In this document: positions 52,501 through 62,007 of the stretch, in pieces | Layout: each line of letters opens with the position of its first letter | How positions within the stretch are numbered: the stretch's first letter is position 1 | Source of the DNA: CAVTBT01 sp963733065 | Lineage (GTDB): Bacteria > Actinomycetota > Thermoleophilia > Gaiellales > Gaiellaceae | Assembly (NCBI GenBank): GCA_963733065.1 | Contig: CAVTBT010000005.1 | Span: 372,001-436,000 of the forward strand | Direction of reading: 5' to 3' | Length of the DNA: 64,000 nucleotides | Translations under genes and position numbers: made by a program | Notes under the pieces: model-generated | Told to the model about the DNA's origin: nothing | Seen by the model: the letters and a program-made list of their open reading frames with translations, nothing else | Database searches by the model: none

Positions 52501-53485
52501 CCCGCGAGAACGCTGCCGGCCGGTCGCCGTAGAGCACGAAGCGGCCGAACACGGCTCCGCCCTGCACGAGCGGCACGAGTGCCATCGAGCGGATCCCCTC
52601 GCGCACGAACGCCTCGTGCAGCTCGGCGACGTCGGCGTCGGCGAGGACGTCGTCCACCACGAAGGCCGCCGGGTCCTCGGCGCGCGCCTGCCAGGGCAGC
52701 CGACCCTGCACCGCCTTCCGGTAGGCGTCGGAGAGCCCTCTCCACGCACGGAAGTCGATGCCGCCCGCCGCGTCGAAGAGCACGACCGACGCGCGCTCGA
52801 CACCGACGGCGCGACGGAGTGCGTCCAGCGCCGAATCGAAGACGGCGTCGAGCGTCTCCGCCTGAGCGACGGCGTCGGCCAGGTCGTAGACGGCGGCAAG
52901 CTCGGTGGCCCGCTGGCGCAGGGTTCTGAGCAGCTCCGCGTTCTCGAGCGCCTTCGCGGAGAGCTCCGCGAGGTGCACGAGGATCGCCTCGTCCTCCTCG
53001 GTGAGCTCGCCCCCCTCCTTGTCGGAGACCTGGATGAGCCCGAGCTTCCTGCCGTCCCCCGCGACGATCGGCGCGGCCAGCCAGCCGCGCAGCGGTCGGG
53101 ACGCGGCCGCCCCGCCGGCATTGCGCCGGCCCGGGTGCTCGTCGAGTTCCTCCTTGCTCAGCCGCACCGGCCGGTTGTCACCGCGAACGAGCGCCTCCAG
53201 GCCGCCGCCGTCCCTGGCAGCGTCGTAGTCGGCCCAGGTCGCGTACTTCTCCGAGCACGACACGGCGTTCGACGCGCCGCTCCACTCCTCGTCGTCGGCG
53301 AGCGACGTGACGGCGAGGTGGACGCCGATGATCTCCCGCGCCTGCTCGGAGATGGCCGCGAGCAGCTCGTCGGTGTCGGTGCCAGAGTTGATGAGCAGGC
53401 CGGCGGCGGCGAGCCGCCGAAGCTGCTCGCTGCGACGTTCCGACGCCTCCTCGATCGCCGCCCGCCCGGCCTCGCGCATCGACAC
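46598..53485 (-). CDS. Giant soluble multi-GAF/PAS sensor histidine kinase
   Basis: The 2295-residue protein has no clear membrane helix. From the N-terminus it appears to hold two GAF domains, PAS, two GAF, PAS, GAF, three PAS, GAF, three PAS (about six GAF and eight PAS; boundaries estimated). A HisKA domain follows with the phospho-acceptor H2081 in VSHELRTPLAAIYG, and a HATPase_c domain with NLVDNAIKYS, DRGLGIP and GGTGLGLYI. Such kinases integrate many cytoplasmic signals. No response regulator lies beside it, so it is an orphan here. GTG 53485 or ATG 53479 may be the start. A TACCAT box lies about 25 bases upstream. Confidence 0.92.
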   Translation of the reverse strand: MSMREAGRAAIEEASERRSEQLRRLAAAGLLINSGTDTDELLAAISEQAREIIGVHLAVTSLADDEEWSGASNAVSCSEKYATWADYDAARDGGGLEALVRGDNRPVRLSKEELDEHPGRRNAGGAAASRPLRGWLAAPIVAGDGRKLGLIQVSDKEGGELTEEDEAILVHLAELSAKALENAELLRTLRQRATELAAVYDLADAVAQAETLDAVFDSALDALRRAVGVERASVVLFDAAGGIDFRAWRGLSDAYRKAVQGRLPWQARAEDPAAFVVDDVLADADVAELHEAFVREGIRSMALVPLVQGGAVFGRFVLYGDRPAAFSRASVQLAETMASHVAAAVHRRRTEAHLRESRNQLEAIFRSVTDGVTVQAADGSLVYANEAAARFSGFESRDEFLATPVADILARFEVLDEHGAPLSAGDLPGRAALVEGRESERIVQYRFVDTGERRWSVIRATPVLDEEGGVRLAINVFHDLTQQRRADERLRVLADAGRTLSSSLDVDGTLTEIAHLVVPAVADYCLVDRLDEDGTLRHVVHVHVDPEGHATLAELRRRYPVLGNPAHPVARVVATHEPLYEVEQAERALDDISLDEGHRSLYGRLAPSSFLAVPLVARGRTLGAISMGTTTGGGRRLDEEDLSLALELAERAALAVDNAVLYEEAQAEVAERQRSEERLRFLARASQVLAGSLDVEATMRSIARLAVPAVTDWCVVYELRGDGTIVRLAVEHAGGDAERVRAILDRHPLDPDADVGVARVIATREPELVAELTAEELARDTTEPNGLAEALGVEPTSLITVPLVARDRTLGAISLLTAESGRRYGSDDVELAVELARRAAVAMDNARLYLEARQSLAQLEAVLVSAPVGIGFWDRDLRYVRVNDALAEINRRPPVEHVGRTLDEVVPKLAGTLEPIYRSVLETGEPMVRAESTNADATELADDRHWLSSYFPVRTSDGETTGMAAVILEVTERERAAARFRFLARASELLAASLEIGEVVPAVAELAVGSFCDTCSVWRLESGSLVRLARAYKRAERFEAFAGLDRYDLGRDDGVPLVRVAATGEPLHMPTLGDDELSKMARSEPEQALLRDHAPRSLMILPLTVRGVVRGVVALGSDVPGRHGDEDFAAGQELARRLATALDQAELHRDAADAAELLEAVLTQMPSGIAVLDARTNSFVLHNEQAERIWGRPWGEATGEEHFASFVGFHPDGRRYEPHEWPLARALREGEVVTREAIGFERGDGSRGVMEVNATPIRNNEGRIVAGVVAFDDVTARRRAEQELEKLAATVETSSDFIAMADLDGRALYVNPAGCDLIGLDPARVVGERLIDFGTPETAAVLDRVAIPEAVREGVARGEWELRHRVSGESIAVEGTVFVVRDPATGAPFAISTVLRDVRVRKLAEAQLRESEERFRRLADTIPALVWMSDTTGGCTYFNRRWLEFTGRPMEQELGVGWYDNVHPDDVPRVRAIDAGALAEHGSFSLEYRLARHDGVYRWVLDEGLPRFTPAGEFAGHIGACIDIDDRRRAEDRQRFLAEASTMLASSLDVDETLSAVARLAVASVADWCSIALVADDGSIETVAVAHEDPERIALARRLEEQLPRDPEAPYGVAAVIRTGEPQVVSEITDELIAEVLHDRPELLEVIRGLGLRSSVVVPLVARERILGALTLVTAGESGRMLQETDVALALEIARRAATAVDNSRLFQQTEFQRAVLERQGEASIDGLLVVAPDGAILSINQRFSEIWHIPDDVVARGDEAALAAALERVEDPEGFIARVRELYARRDTSREELRFRDGRTIERYGAPVTGADGSYLGYLWSFRDITDRKRIERRLRRSEERFRSLLAATTQIIWTTDAAGAMIERSPSWEAFTGQGPREYLGPDWGWEQAIHPDDREATRAEWVAAIAEARPVVEQRYRLRRADGEYRRVEVRAVPIRDADGTVREWVGSNVDVEDERRARAEADARAEAAKALEFVADGVFLVDRYGRVALWNPAATRITGIAEEEIVGRSLGEALPGWPLDGLGERSEPLPVEVQERELWLSFSTVRFPEGTVYAFRDLTEEHALERLKSDFVSTVSHELRTPLAAIYGAAMTLQRTDVALGDDQRIGLLGVVAGESERLARIVNDVLWASRLDSGVLDVSIEGCDAEALAAAVVAAARIHLPAAIELSLVVAPDVPAVAADPDKVRQVLVNLVDNAIKYSPDGGLVEVRVEPAGRAVRFIVSDRGLGIPASEHARIFEKFFRLDPNLTRGVGGTGLGLYICQELVRRMDGRIGVESAEAAGSTFWFELPTA

Positions 53486-53510
53486 AGAGCCCCCTGCCTC
53501 GAGTGGGCTG

Positions 53511-53516
53511 ATGGTA
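53511..53516 (-). promoter_or_regulatory. Candidate -10 box for the histidine kinase
   Basis: On the minus strand TACCAT lies 25 bases before GTG 53485, with a purine-rich stretch (AGGCAGGGGG) between that could act as a Shine-Dalgarno. Confidence 0.35.
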
Positions 53517-53528
53517 CAGCGACCCGGC

Positions 53529-53534
53529 TACACT
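53529..53534 (+). promoter_or_regulatory. Candidate -10 box for tRNA-Lys
   Basis: TACACT lies 11 bases before the first base of the mature tRNA. It shares a short gap with the divergent histidine kinase promoter region. Confidence 0.5.
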
Positions 53535-53545
53535 GTCGCCCCCGC

Positions 53546-53618
53546 GGGCCGTTAGCTCAGTTGGTAGAGCAGGGGACTCTTAATCCCAAGGTCGAAGGTT
53601 CGAATCCTTCACGGCCCA
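53546..53618 (+). tRNA. tRNA-Lys (anticodon CTT)
   Basis: The 73-base cloverleaf has acceptor stem GGGCCGT / ACGGCCC with discriminator A, D-arm AGCTCAGTTGGTAGAGC, anticodon loop CTCTTAA (anticodon CTT), and T-arm AAGGTTCGAATCCTT. The first anticodon-stem pair is a G-A mismatch, and the rest pair well. CCA is not encoded (CAT follows). It reads the AAG codon, the main Lys codon in a genome this G+C-rich. It lies alone between a histidine kinase and a metalloprotease-like gene. Confidence 0.96.
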
Positions 53619-53662
53619 TTCTCGACGCCGGGCCGGCATTCGGTCGCCGTGCGCGGCACCCG

Positions 53663-54640
53663 CTAGGGAAACGAGGACGACCCCGGATGCAGGTCGAGGC
53701 GGCCGCCGTCGCGGCAGGCACGGGGGACGACGTACTCCAGGGTGTCGACTCGGCGCGACTGGTTCTCCGCGAGCTGCTGGCGCATCATCCGCCGCGCCGT
53801 GTCCTCGGAGAGGCCGAGACGCTGCCCGAGCTCGACGCCCGACTGCAGCGCATAGCACTCCGTCGTGCCCTCGTTCCGCACGCCGCGCAGGTGCCAGGCC
53901 TCGTGGGCGAGCACCGCGACCGAGCGCGCGGTCTGGCTGAACGAGACCTCGTCCCGAAGGGCCAGCCGGTAGAGGTGGAAGCACCGTTCGGGCGTGAGGT
54001 AGGCGAGTCGACCGCCGACCACTGCGACGCCCTCGCTGTGCTGCACCGCGCCTACGAACGCCCCCTCCTCGTCGCAGCGCACGTCGACCGGATGCCCCGC
54101 GATCCGCGAGGCCTCCGCCGAGATCCGACTCTCGGTCGCGGCGCGCGCAGGCTCGTCCACACCGCCCCAACCCCTGCGGCTCTCGACCACCCAGACGACA
54201 GCCACGAGCGCTGCGATCGCCGCCAGCCCGGCGAGCAGGCGCCGTAGGGCGCGGCCCGGCCGCGACGAGCCGGCCGACCGGACCGGATCGTCGGACGCGA
54301 GGCCACCCTGCTCGCGCTGCGCGGCGACCAGCTGCTCGAGCTCCTCGCCGGTCTCGCCCGAGTAGGGGATCCACAGCTCGCCGGCGCCGTCTGGGACGAG
54401 CAGCACCTCGTCGGGCTCCTCCGGATAGCCGAACCGCTCCCGATCTGCGCGCTGTGGGAGCCGATCCCGGGTCGCCGCCGGCGCAACCGAACCTCCGCGG
54501 GCGCCGAGGAAGAAGCTGAGCTCGAGCCCGACGGCGACGACGAAGGGGAGCCACACCGGCACGATCGAGCGGAGCTCGGCCGGCCCGAACAGCCAGACCA
54601 GCACGAACACCGCGAGCGCTGCTACGGCCGTCGTCTGCAC
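53663..54640 (-). CDS. Membrane protein with HEAWH zinc-metallopeptidase-like motif
   Basis: The 325-residue protein has two N-terminal hydrophobic helices, a cytoplasmic-like linker, a third helix (about 130-155) and a C-terminal domain. That domain has VAVLAHEAWHLRGVRNEGTTECYAL, in which H246-E247-x2-H250 and a downstream E-x-x-C look like a zincin site. The family is unfamiliar to me, and it may be a membrane-tethered metallopeptidase or a related inactive domain. TACCGT lies six bases before GTG 54640. Confidence 0.65.
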   Translation of the reverse strand: MQTTAVAALAVFVLVWLFGPAELRSIVPVWLPFVVAVGLELSFFLGARGGSVAPAATRDRLPQRADRERFGYPEEPDEVLLVPDGAGELWIPYSGETGEELEQLVAAQREQGGLASDDPVRSAGSSRPGRALRRLLAGLAAIAALVAVVWVVESRRGWGGVDEPARAATESRISAEASRIAGHPVDVRCDEEGAFVGAVQHSEGVAVVGGRLAYLTPERCFHLYRLALRDEVSFSQTARSVAVLAHEAWHLRGVRNEGTTECYALQSGVELGQRLGLSEDTARRMMRQQLAENQSRRVDTLEYVVPRACRDGGRLDLHPGSSSFP

Positions 54641-54646
54641 GGCTCG

Positions 54647-54652
54647 ACGGTA
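54647..54652 (-). promoter_or_regulatory. Candidate leaderless -10 box for the metallopeptidase-like gene
   Basis: On the minus strand TACCGT lies six bases before GTG 54640. Confidence 0.4.
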
Positions 54653-54671
54653 GCCGCCAACCGGGCTGGCC

Positions 54672-54677
54672 TAGACT
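54672..54677 (+). promoter_or_regulatory. Candidate leaderless -10 box for the M24 peptidase
   Basis: TAGACT lies seven bases before GTG 54685, with no Shine-Dalgarno. Confidence 0.45.
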
Positions 54678-54684
54678 CGCCGGG

Positions 54685-55813
54685 GTGTTCGACTACGACA
54701 CCCGACGACGCGCCCTGGGGGAGCGGATGGCGGCGGCCGGCGTCGATCTCCTCTTCCTGCCACCCTCGTCGGACCTGGAGTACCTGACCGGCGTCGAGCG
54801 CGCGATTCCTACCTTCGGACAGTCCCAGTACGCGCACGGCTGGGTCGCGGGCGCATTCTTCCGCCCCGACCGCGACCCGGTGTTCTTCCTGCCGAGGATG
54901 ATGGCCCTGCTCGAGGTGGTCGGCGAGCTGCCGGGCGAGGTCGTGGTGGTGAGCGAGCGCGACGACGGGGCCGCGCTGTTCGCGCAGGCCGCGCGCGGTC
55001 TCGGTCCTGCGGCGACCCTCGGCGTCGGCGACCGCACGTGGGCCGAGTCGGTGTTCCAGCTGACGTCGGCCCTCGCGCCCGAGCGGGCCGTCAGCGGCTC
55101 GGCGCTCGTCAACGAGCTCCGCCGCACGAAGTCGCCGGAGGAGCTCGACGTGATGGCCGGCGCGTGCGACATCGCCGATCAGGTCATGGCCGAGGTGGCG
55201 CCGCGGGTCACACCCGGGACGACGATGCTCGACCTCGCCGAGGCGGTCGATCACCAGCTGAACGTCGAGGGCTCGCGTGTCCCATCGTTCACGACGCACG
55301 TCTTCACGAGCTTCGTCGGCGGCAAGAACTCCGCCGACGAGAGCCGGACCGTGCCGATCGAGGAGGGCGACGTCGTGATGTTCGACTTCGGTGCAGTCGT
55401 CGACGGCTACTGCTCCGACTTCGGCCGGACGGTCTGTGTCGGCGAGCCCGAGCCTCGAGTCCGCGAGGCGTACGAGCTGGTTCTCGCCGCGCAGGAGGCG
55501 GGGCGCGCCGCGCTCCGGCCGGGAGTGCTCGCCAGCGAGGTGAACCGGGCGTGCCGCGAGCCGATCGAGGCGGCCGGCCTCGGCGATGCCTTCGTGCACC
55601 GGATGGGGCACGGCATAGGGCTCGACGTCCACGAGCGCCCATTTCCTCTCGGAGGAGGAGGACACGCCCCTCGCAGCCGGAATGACCTTCACGGACGAGC
55701 CGTCGATCGTGCTCGACGACGTCGGCGTGCGCATCGAGGACGTCGTGGTCTGCGAGCCGCAGGGCGGCCGCAGGCTGAACGCGTTCCCGTCCGAGCTGAT
55801 CGTCAACGCCTGA
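54685..55813 (+). CDS. M24-family Xaa-Pro aminopeptidase (apparent frameshift)
   Basis: GTG 54685 opens a creatinase N-terminal domain and a pita-bread M24 domain. The metal ligands are both Asp in VMFDFGAVVDGYCSDFGRTV, His in RMGHGIGLDVHERP, and, after a frameshift, Glu in MTFTDEPSIVL and Glu in VRIEDVVVCEP. The shift comes from one extra T in TTT at 55642-55644. Repair gives about 375 residues ending in LNAFPSELIVNA. It removes N-terminal residues before proline, but the family also includes creatinase-like enzymes. All five ligands survive across the two frames. Confidence 0.85.
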
Positions 55814-55846
55814 TCGTCGGGCGCGCTGCGCTGGATCGGTCGGAGA

Positions 55847-55873
55847 GGCCGTCCGGCGTGCTGCCGGACGGCC
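55847..55873. terminator. Bidirectional terminator-like hairpin
   Basis: GGCCGTCCGGC (55847-55857) and GCCGGACGGCC (55863-55873) form a perfect 11-base stem with loop GTGCT. It lies between the convergent M24 peptidase and SGNH hydrolase genes. Confidence 0.65.
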
Positions 55874-55885
55874 CCTCCGCACCGG

Positions 55886-57519
<1,634 letters not shown>

Positions 57520-57523
<4 letters not shown>

Positions 57524-58961
57524 GTCGTCCTTCCTCTCGTGTTCGGTTGGTCGTGGTGAGGGAGATCCGGAGACGGCTGCGAAAGCGCCGCCATGAGGCC
57601 CGCGCCGAGGCGACGGGTGGAGTCGGGCGGCCCGTCGCGACGCTCGCCGGCGGAGCGCACGGCTACGTCATCGACCGTGGCGTGAACGGGCACCGGAGCG
57701 CCGGGGGCAAGGGAGCCGTCGCCGCCGGGAGGCGCCGACGAGCCGAGCCCGGCGGAATCGCCGGCCTGCCACCGCCGCTTCCGCGCCAGCGCGGGCTGCT
57801 CGACGTAGCGGTACGTGAGGGTCGCGAGCACGAACGTCAGGCCGCCGATCACCAGCAGGTTCACGACGAAGCCCGCACGACCGTCCATCGTCAGGCCCCA
57901 GTCGCGGAAGCCGCGGACGAGCGGGATCGTGGATCAGGAAGACGCTGTACGAGACGAGCCCCGCGAAGACGAATGCGCCCGAGCCGAGCACGCGGACCGG
58001 CGCGCTCCCGGGCTCCGCGAGCACGATCACCGCGAGCAGGAGCGCGCAGCCGAAGGCGATTGGCGTCTGGTACGTGAGCCCGTTCAGGATCCCCTCGTAG
58101 AAGAGCTTCATCCCGCCGAGCGCAAGTGCCACGGCAGCGGCCACCGCCGCAGGCCGCCACCAGCTCGGGAGGCGCAGGCGGCCGTCCTCGTACAGCACCT
58201 GCGCGACGGCGACGGCCATGCCGGCCGCGAACCAGTCCGCATGCGTGGGCAGGCTGTGCTGGAAGATCCACAGCGCGTCGGAGCGGTCGTCGAGCAGGCG
58301 CGCAAGCCCCTTCGCCGCAAGGCCGGCGGCGACCATCAGCGCGACGGGCGCCAGCGCTGCCGACGATGCCGTGGCGCCGCGCGAGCCGGATGGCGATGTA
58401 GCCCAGCACGGGCAGGACGAGGTAGAAGCTGACCTCGATCACGATCGACCACGCCGGCGCGATTCCCGCAGCGTCCGGGCTCGTGCCGATGTAGGCGGGG
58501 ATGTAGTTCTGCAGGAAGAGCAGGTTGGCGCCGAGCTGCAGCGGCCGGGTGAGGAGCTCGTGCTCGAACACGAGCGCGACCGCGAGCAGCACGGCCACGT
58601 AGGCGGGCACGATGCGAAGCGCGCGGTTGCGGAAGTAGTTGCGAACGGACGGCATCGGCCTGTCGCGCAGAGCGGCCGAGACGAAGACGCGGTAGAGCAG
58701 GAAGCCGCTGAGGACGAAGAAGAGCGTGACCCCGGCGCGCAGGTTGTCGAAGACCTTCCCGAGCGGCCCCATGTCGACGCGCTGGCCGTCCGGCGCGCCG
58801 TAGACGTAGACGTGGTAGACGAGGATGCTCGTCGCTGCGATGGCCCGCAGGCCCTCGATCCCGACCAGCCTCGCCCCTCTGTCCCTGCGGCTTTCGCCCA
58901 CGTGCCTCCCCAGGCCTCGCTCCCGCGTCGGCGCCCGCATCCCCGAGCCGCGCGACCCCAC
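57520..58961 (-). CDS. Acyltransferase 3 (OafA/YrhL-type) membrane protein, two apparent frameshifts
   Basis: The gene reads in three frames. It starts near GTG 58961 (GTG 58901 is a possible shorter start) with LVGIEGLRAIAATSILVYHVYV and continues through YIPAYIGTSPDAAGIAPAWSIVIEVSFYL. At about 58354-58363 the frame changes by one base and continues ALMVAAGLAAKGLARLL. At 57923-57925 an extra base in GGG (CCC on the coding strand) shifts it again to the C-terminal LATLTYRYVEQPALARKR. Joined, they form a ten-helix acyltransferase-3 protein that O-acetylates surface sugars. Function is inferred from the family. Confidence 0.78.
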
Positions 58962-59082
58962 TGCCCATTATGTGAAACACCGCTCGCAGCGGCGATCCCC
59001 CGGATCAGGGATGGCCGTCGCTGAGAGTAGCGCGCGTTCGCGACGTTGACGTACGAGCCGGGTAAAACGCGAAACCGGGTCG

Positions 59083-61068
59083 TCAGGCCGCTGCGGCGTC
59101 GATCGGCCGGTCGAACGCGAGCTCGCCGGCGGGTACCGGCCGCCCCAATCCATAGCCCTGGCCGACGTCGCAGCCGAGCGCGCGCAGCTCTGCGGCGCAT
59201 TCGCTGGTCTCGATCCCTTCGGCGACGACCCGCAGCCCGAGCGCGTGGCCGAGGTCGATCGTGGCTGCGACGATCGCCCGGTTCGCCTCGTCCGCATCCA
59301 TTCCCATGACGAACGACCGGTCGATCTTGATCGTGTCGACCGGGAGCCGGCCGAGATGGCCCAGCGAGGAGTAGCCGGTGCCGAAGTCGTCGACGGCGAG
59401 ACCCACGCCGAGCGCGCTCACCTGCTCGAGCACCCCCAGCACCCGCTCGGGCTCCGACATCACGGCCGATTCGGTGAGCTCGAGCTGGAGGTCGCCCGCG
59501 GGGAGGCCGACCTGCCTCAGCACGGTTTCGAGCTCCTCCGCGAACCCCGGGTCCAGGAGGTCGAACATCGTTACGTTCACGGCCACCGGCACACCGGCCC
59601 CGGTTCGGCGCCAGGCCGCGGCCTGTTCGACGGCCAGCCGCAGCACCCTCCGGGTCAGATCGCGGTTGAGCCCGCTCTGCTCGGCGTACGGCACGAAGGC
59701 CGCGGGCGGCACGAGGCCGCGCTCCGGGTGCTGCCACCTGACGAGCGCCTCGACGCCGCAGACGGCACCGCTCGAGAGCTCGATCTTTGGCTGGAAGTGG
59801 AGCACGATCTCGCCGCGCTCGATCGCCCCGCGCAGCTGGCTCATGAGCGCGAGCCGGTCGCGGTCGCTCGTGTCGAAGCCCTCGTCGTAGCGGGCGACCC
59901 CGAGACGGCGGCCCTTCGCCGCGAACATCGCGACGTCGGCCCGGCGCAACAGCGTGTCCGCGTCCAGCCCGTCCTCCGGCGAGACGGCGACGCCGACGGA
60001 GGCGTCGACGGCGACCGGGACGCCGTCGAGCGTGAAGGGCGCACCGGTGATCGAGCGCACCTCGCGTCCGAGCTCGATCGCGTCGCGGGCGGTGCGGCCG
60101 GGGGCCAGCACGGCCAGCTCGTCGCCGCCGAGGCGAGCGACGAGGAGATCGCCGTCGACCTCCGCGACGAGCCGCTCGCAGAGGCGGCGGAGGAGCTCGT
60201 CCCCGCCGGGATGGCCGAAGGTGTCGTTGACGCTCTTGAAGCGGTCGAGGTCGAGCGTCAGCACCGCGACGGGACCGCCGTCCGCCTCGGCCAGTGCGGT
60301 CACGAGCCGCTCCCGCAGCAGCCGGCGGTTCGGGAGGTCGGTCAGGTCGTCGTGGTAGGCCTGGTGCCGGATCCGCTCGAGCTGCCTGACGAGGCGCCGC
60401 GACACGCGGGCCAGAATCGGCACGAGCAGCGCGTAGAGGAGGATCAGCACCACCTCGAGGATGCCGGCGACAGGCAGGAACGCCTCTCGGGCGAGCGCCT
60501 CGATCGGCTCGTGATCCTGGAGGACGACCGCGGCGCCGGCGCCACCCGCGCCGGCCACGGGGAAGAAGGACCGCAGGACCTCGACACGCTCGCCGCCCAG
60601 GGTGACCGTCGAGGCGCCGCTCCGCACTTCCTGCGCGCGGACGGTGTCACTGACGCGCGCTGCGTCGCCGCTGGGCTTCCCGATCTCGGTGCGCTCCGTC
60701 GAATACGTGACGAGTCCGTCGGCGCGCACCAGCCGGAGGCGCAGGATCGATGTGCCAGGCCGCAGCACCCGGCGGCGGACCAGCTCGTCGAGCTGCGCGC
60801 GCCGGGCCGCACCGACCGGCGCGGCCAGATCGGAGCTGCGGAGGCCGTCGGAGAGCACCGCCTCGGCGAGCAGCCGCGACTGCTCGGCGGCGGAGCGCTC
60901 GGCCTGCTCGAGGTTGACGTGCCGGATGGTGACGAGGATCGCGGCCGCGGCCACCCCGAGGCACACCGCGGTGACGACGGCGAACCGAAGGACGAGCCTC
61001 GGTGCGCGCTCCTCTGCGGCGGGTCGCTGCGGCCCCCGCCCCGGCTCGCGGCGGCGGGCCGGGATCAT
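59083..61068 (-). CDS. Membrane GGDEF-EAL protein (c-di-GMP metabolism)
   Basis: ATG 61068 gives 661 residues. The protein has two membrane helices (about 28-50 and 195-220) that flank an extracytoplasmic sensor region (about 51-195). A GGDEF domain follows, with RLGGDELAVLA (residues 314-318) in place of GGDEF. An intact EAL domain comes next, with E440-A-L442 and DDFGTGYSSLGHL. The GGDEL change is tolerated in some cyclases but may be a degenerate site, so net phosphodiesterase activity is possible. Its start overlaps the stop of the repeat-rich gene by four bases. Confidence 0.92.
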   Translation of the reverse strand: MIPARRREPGRGPQRPAAEERAPRLVLRFAVVTAVCLGVAAAAILVTIRHVNLEQAERSAAEQSRLLAEAVLSDGLRSSDLAAPVGAARRAQLDELVRRRVLRPGTSILRLRLVRADGLVTYSTERTEIGKPSGDAARVSDTVRAQEVRSGASTVTLGGERVEVLRSFFPVAGAGGAGAAVVLQDHEPIEALAREAFLPVAGILEVVLILLYALLVPILARVSRRLVRQLERIRHQAYHDDLTDLPNRRLLRERLVTALAEADGGPVAVLTLDLDRFKSVNDTFGHPGGDELLRRLCERLVAEVDGDLLVARLGGDELAVLAPGRTARDAIELGREVRSITGAPFTLDGVPVAVDASVGVAVSPEDGLDADTLLRRADVAMFAAKGRRLGVARYDEGFDTSDRDRLALMSQLRGAIERGEIVLHFQPKIELSSGAVCGVEALVRWQHPERGLVPPAAFVPYAEQSGLNRDLTRRVLRLAVEQAAAWRRTGAGVPVAVNVTMFDLLDPGFAEELETVLRQVGLPAGDLQLELTESAVMSEPERVLGVLEQVSALGVGLAVDDFGTGYSSLGHLGRLPVDTIKIDRSFVMGMDADEANRAIVAATIDLGHALGLRVVAEGIETSECAAELRALGCDVGQGYGLGRPVPAGELAFDRPIDAAAA

Positions 61069-61922
61069 TTCTTCGGTGGCTTCGGCGGCAGCAGGCCCCC
61101 GAGCAGCCCGCCGACGGCCTGGACGGTGGTGTCGACTGTCTCCTCGACCGTGGCGACCGTCTCGTCGACCGTCTCGCCCACCGAGCCGACCGTCGTCTCC
61201 ACAGTCTCGCCGACCGTGCCGACTGTGCCGCCTACGGGGCCGCCGATCGTCTCGCCGACCGTGCCGACGGTACCGCCGACGGTCTCGCCGACGGTGCCGA
61301 CCGTGCCGCCGATCGTGGGCGGCGAGGTCTGCGAGGAGCCGCTCGAACCCGAATTGGGTGGAGTCGGGCCGCCTCCGGAATCCGATACGCCGCCACCGCC
61401 GCCACCACCACCGGCGGTCGGGGTCTCGGCCGTCGGCCCGCCTGGTGTCGGCGCGGAGCGCGGCGCGGGCTGCTCGGCGGGTGGCACCGATCCGGTGCCG
61501 GGGGTATCCGGGTTGCCGGAACGTGGGGTCGTCCGCGTGCCGGGACGGCGGGTCACGGTCTCCGGCCTGCCGCCGGGCAGTACCGCCGCCCTGCGGGCTC
61601 GTGTCGACGCTGTGCCGGTCGTCACCGGGGCGCTCGGCGCGGCGACGCGGGAGGCTGCGGTTGGTTCGGAGTCGCGCAACCGGATCGTGTCCGCGCGCGA
61701 GGAGCTCGAGTCGGGGCCTCCGCCCATCAGGCCGGCGGAGAGCGCCTCGGTGCGCTCGATGAGATCGACGGCGAGCCGGTAGACGGCCGAGGGCAGCGGC
61801 ACGGCGAGGCCGCTCAGGGCCAGCACGGGAACCAACAGCGCGAGGGCGAGACCGCCCGCGAGCGCCTGCAGGCTCGCGCCGTCTCGGCCGCGCTTCGGGA
61901 GTGTGTGAACCAGCGTCGTCAT
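61065..61922 (-). CDS. Signal-anchored low-complexity protein with TVGETV repeats
   Basis: ATG 61922 gives 285 residues. A basic N-terminus and one hydrophobic segment (about 20-45) act as signal or anchor. The middle is Ser/Thr/Pro/Gly-rich and disordered (about 80-195). The C-terminal 75 residues repeat the unit GTVGETV (VGGTVGTVGETV, VGTVGETIGGPV and variants), ending GGLLGGLLPPKPPKK. I recognise no enzyme. It looks like a surface structural or adhesive protein, and overlapping translation with the c-di-GMP protein suggests cooperative regulation. Confidence 0.65.
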   Translation of the reverse strand: MTTLVHTLPKRGRDGASLQALAGGLALALLVPVLALSGLAVPLPSAVYRLAVDLIERTEALSAGLMGGGPDSSSSRADTIRLRDSEPTAASRVAAPSAPVTTGTASTRARRAAVLPGGRPETVTRRPGTRTTPRSGNPDTPGTGSVPPAEQPAPRSAPTPGGPTAETPTAGGGGGGGGVSDSGGGPTPPNSGSSGSSQTSPPTIGGTVGTVGETVGGTVGTVGETIGGPVGGTVGTVGETVETTVGSVGETVDETVATVEETVDTTVQAVGGLLGGLLPPKPPKK

Positions 61923-61993
61923 ACCGCAGAGGTGGTCGATCGAACTGTCCGGCGAGACGGGTGAGCGCGCGTCCCCCTGCCGGGGGAGGCGCG

Positions 61994-61999
61994 TAGGCT
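61994..61999 (+). promoter_or_regulatory. Candidate leaderless -10 box for wecB
   Basis: TAGGCT lies eight bases before ATG 62008. Confidence 0.45.
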
Positions 62000-62007
62000 G
62001 GCGCGCG

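Noticed and set aside
46598..53485. Several separate sensor kinase genes rather than one
   Set aside because: The frame is continuous from 53485 to 46598 with no internal stop, and only one HisKA and one HATPase domain are present, at the end.
61100..61330. CRISPR-like regular repeats
   Set aside because: The periodic GTCTCGCCGACGGT-type units are codon-level repeats of the TVGETV protein. They are imperfect and have no spacers.
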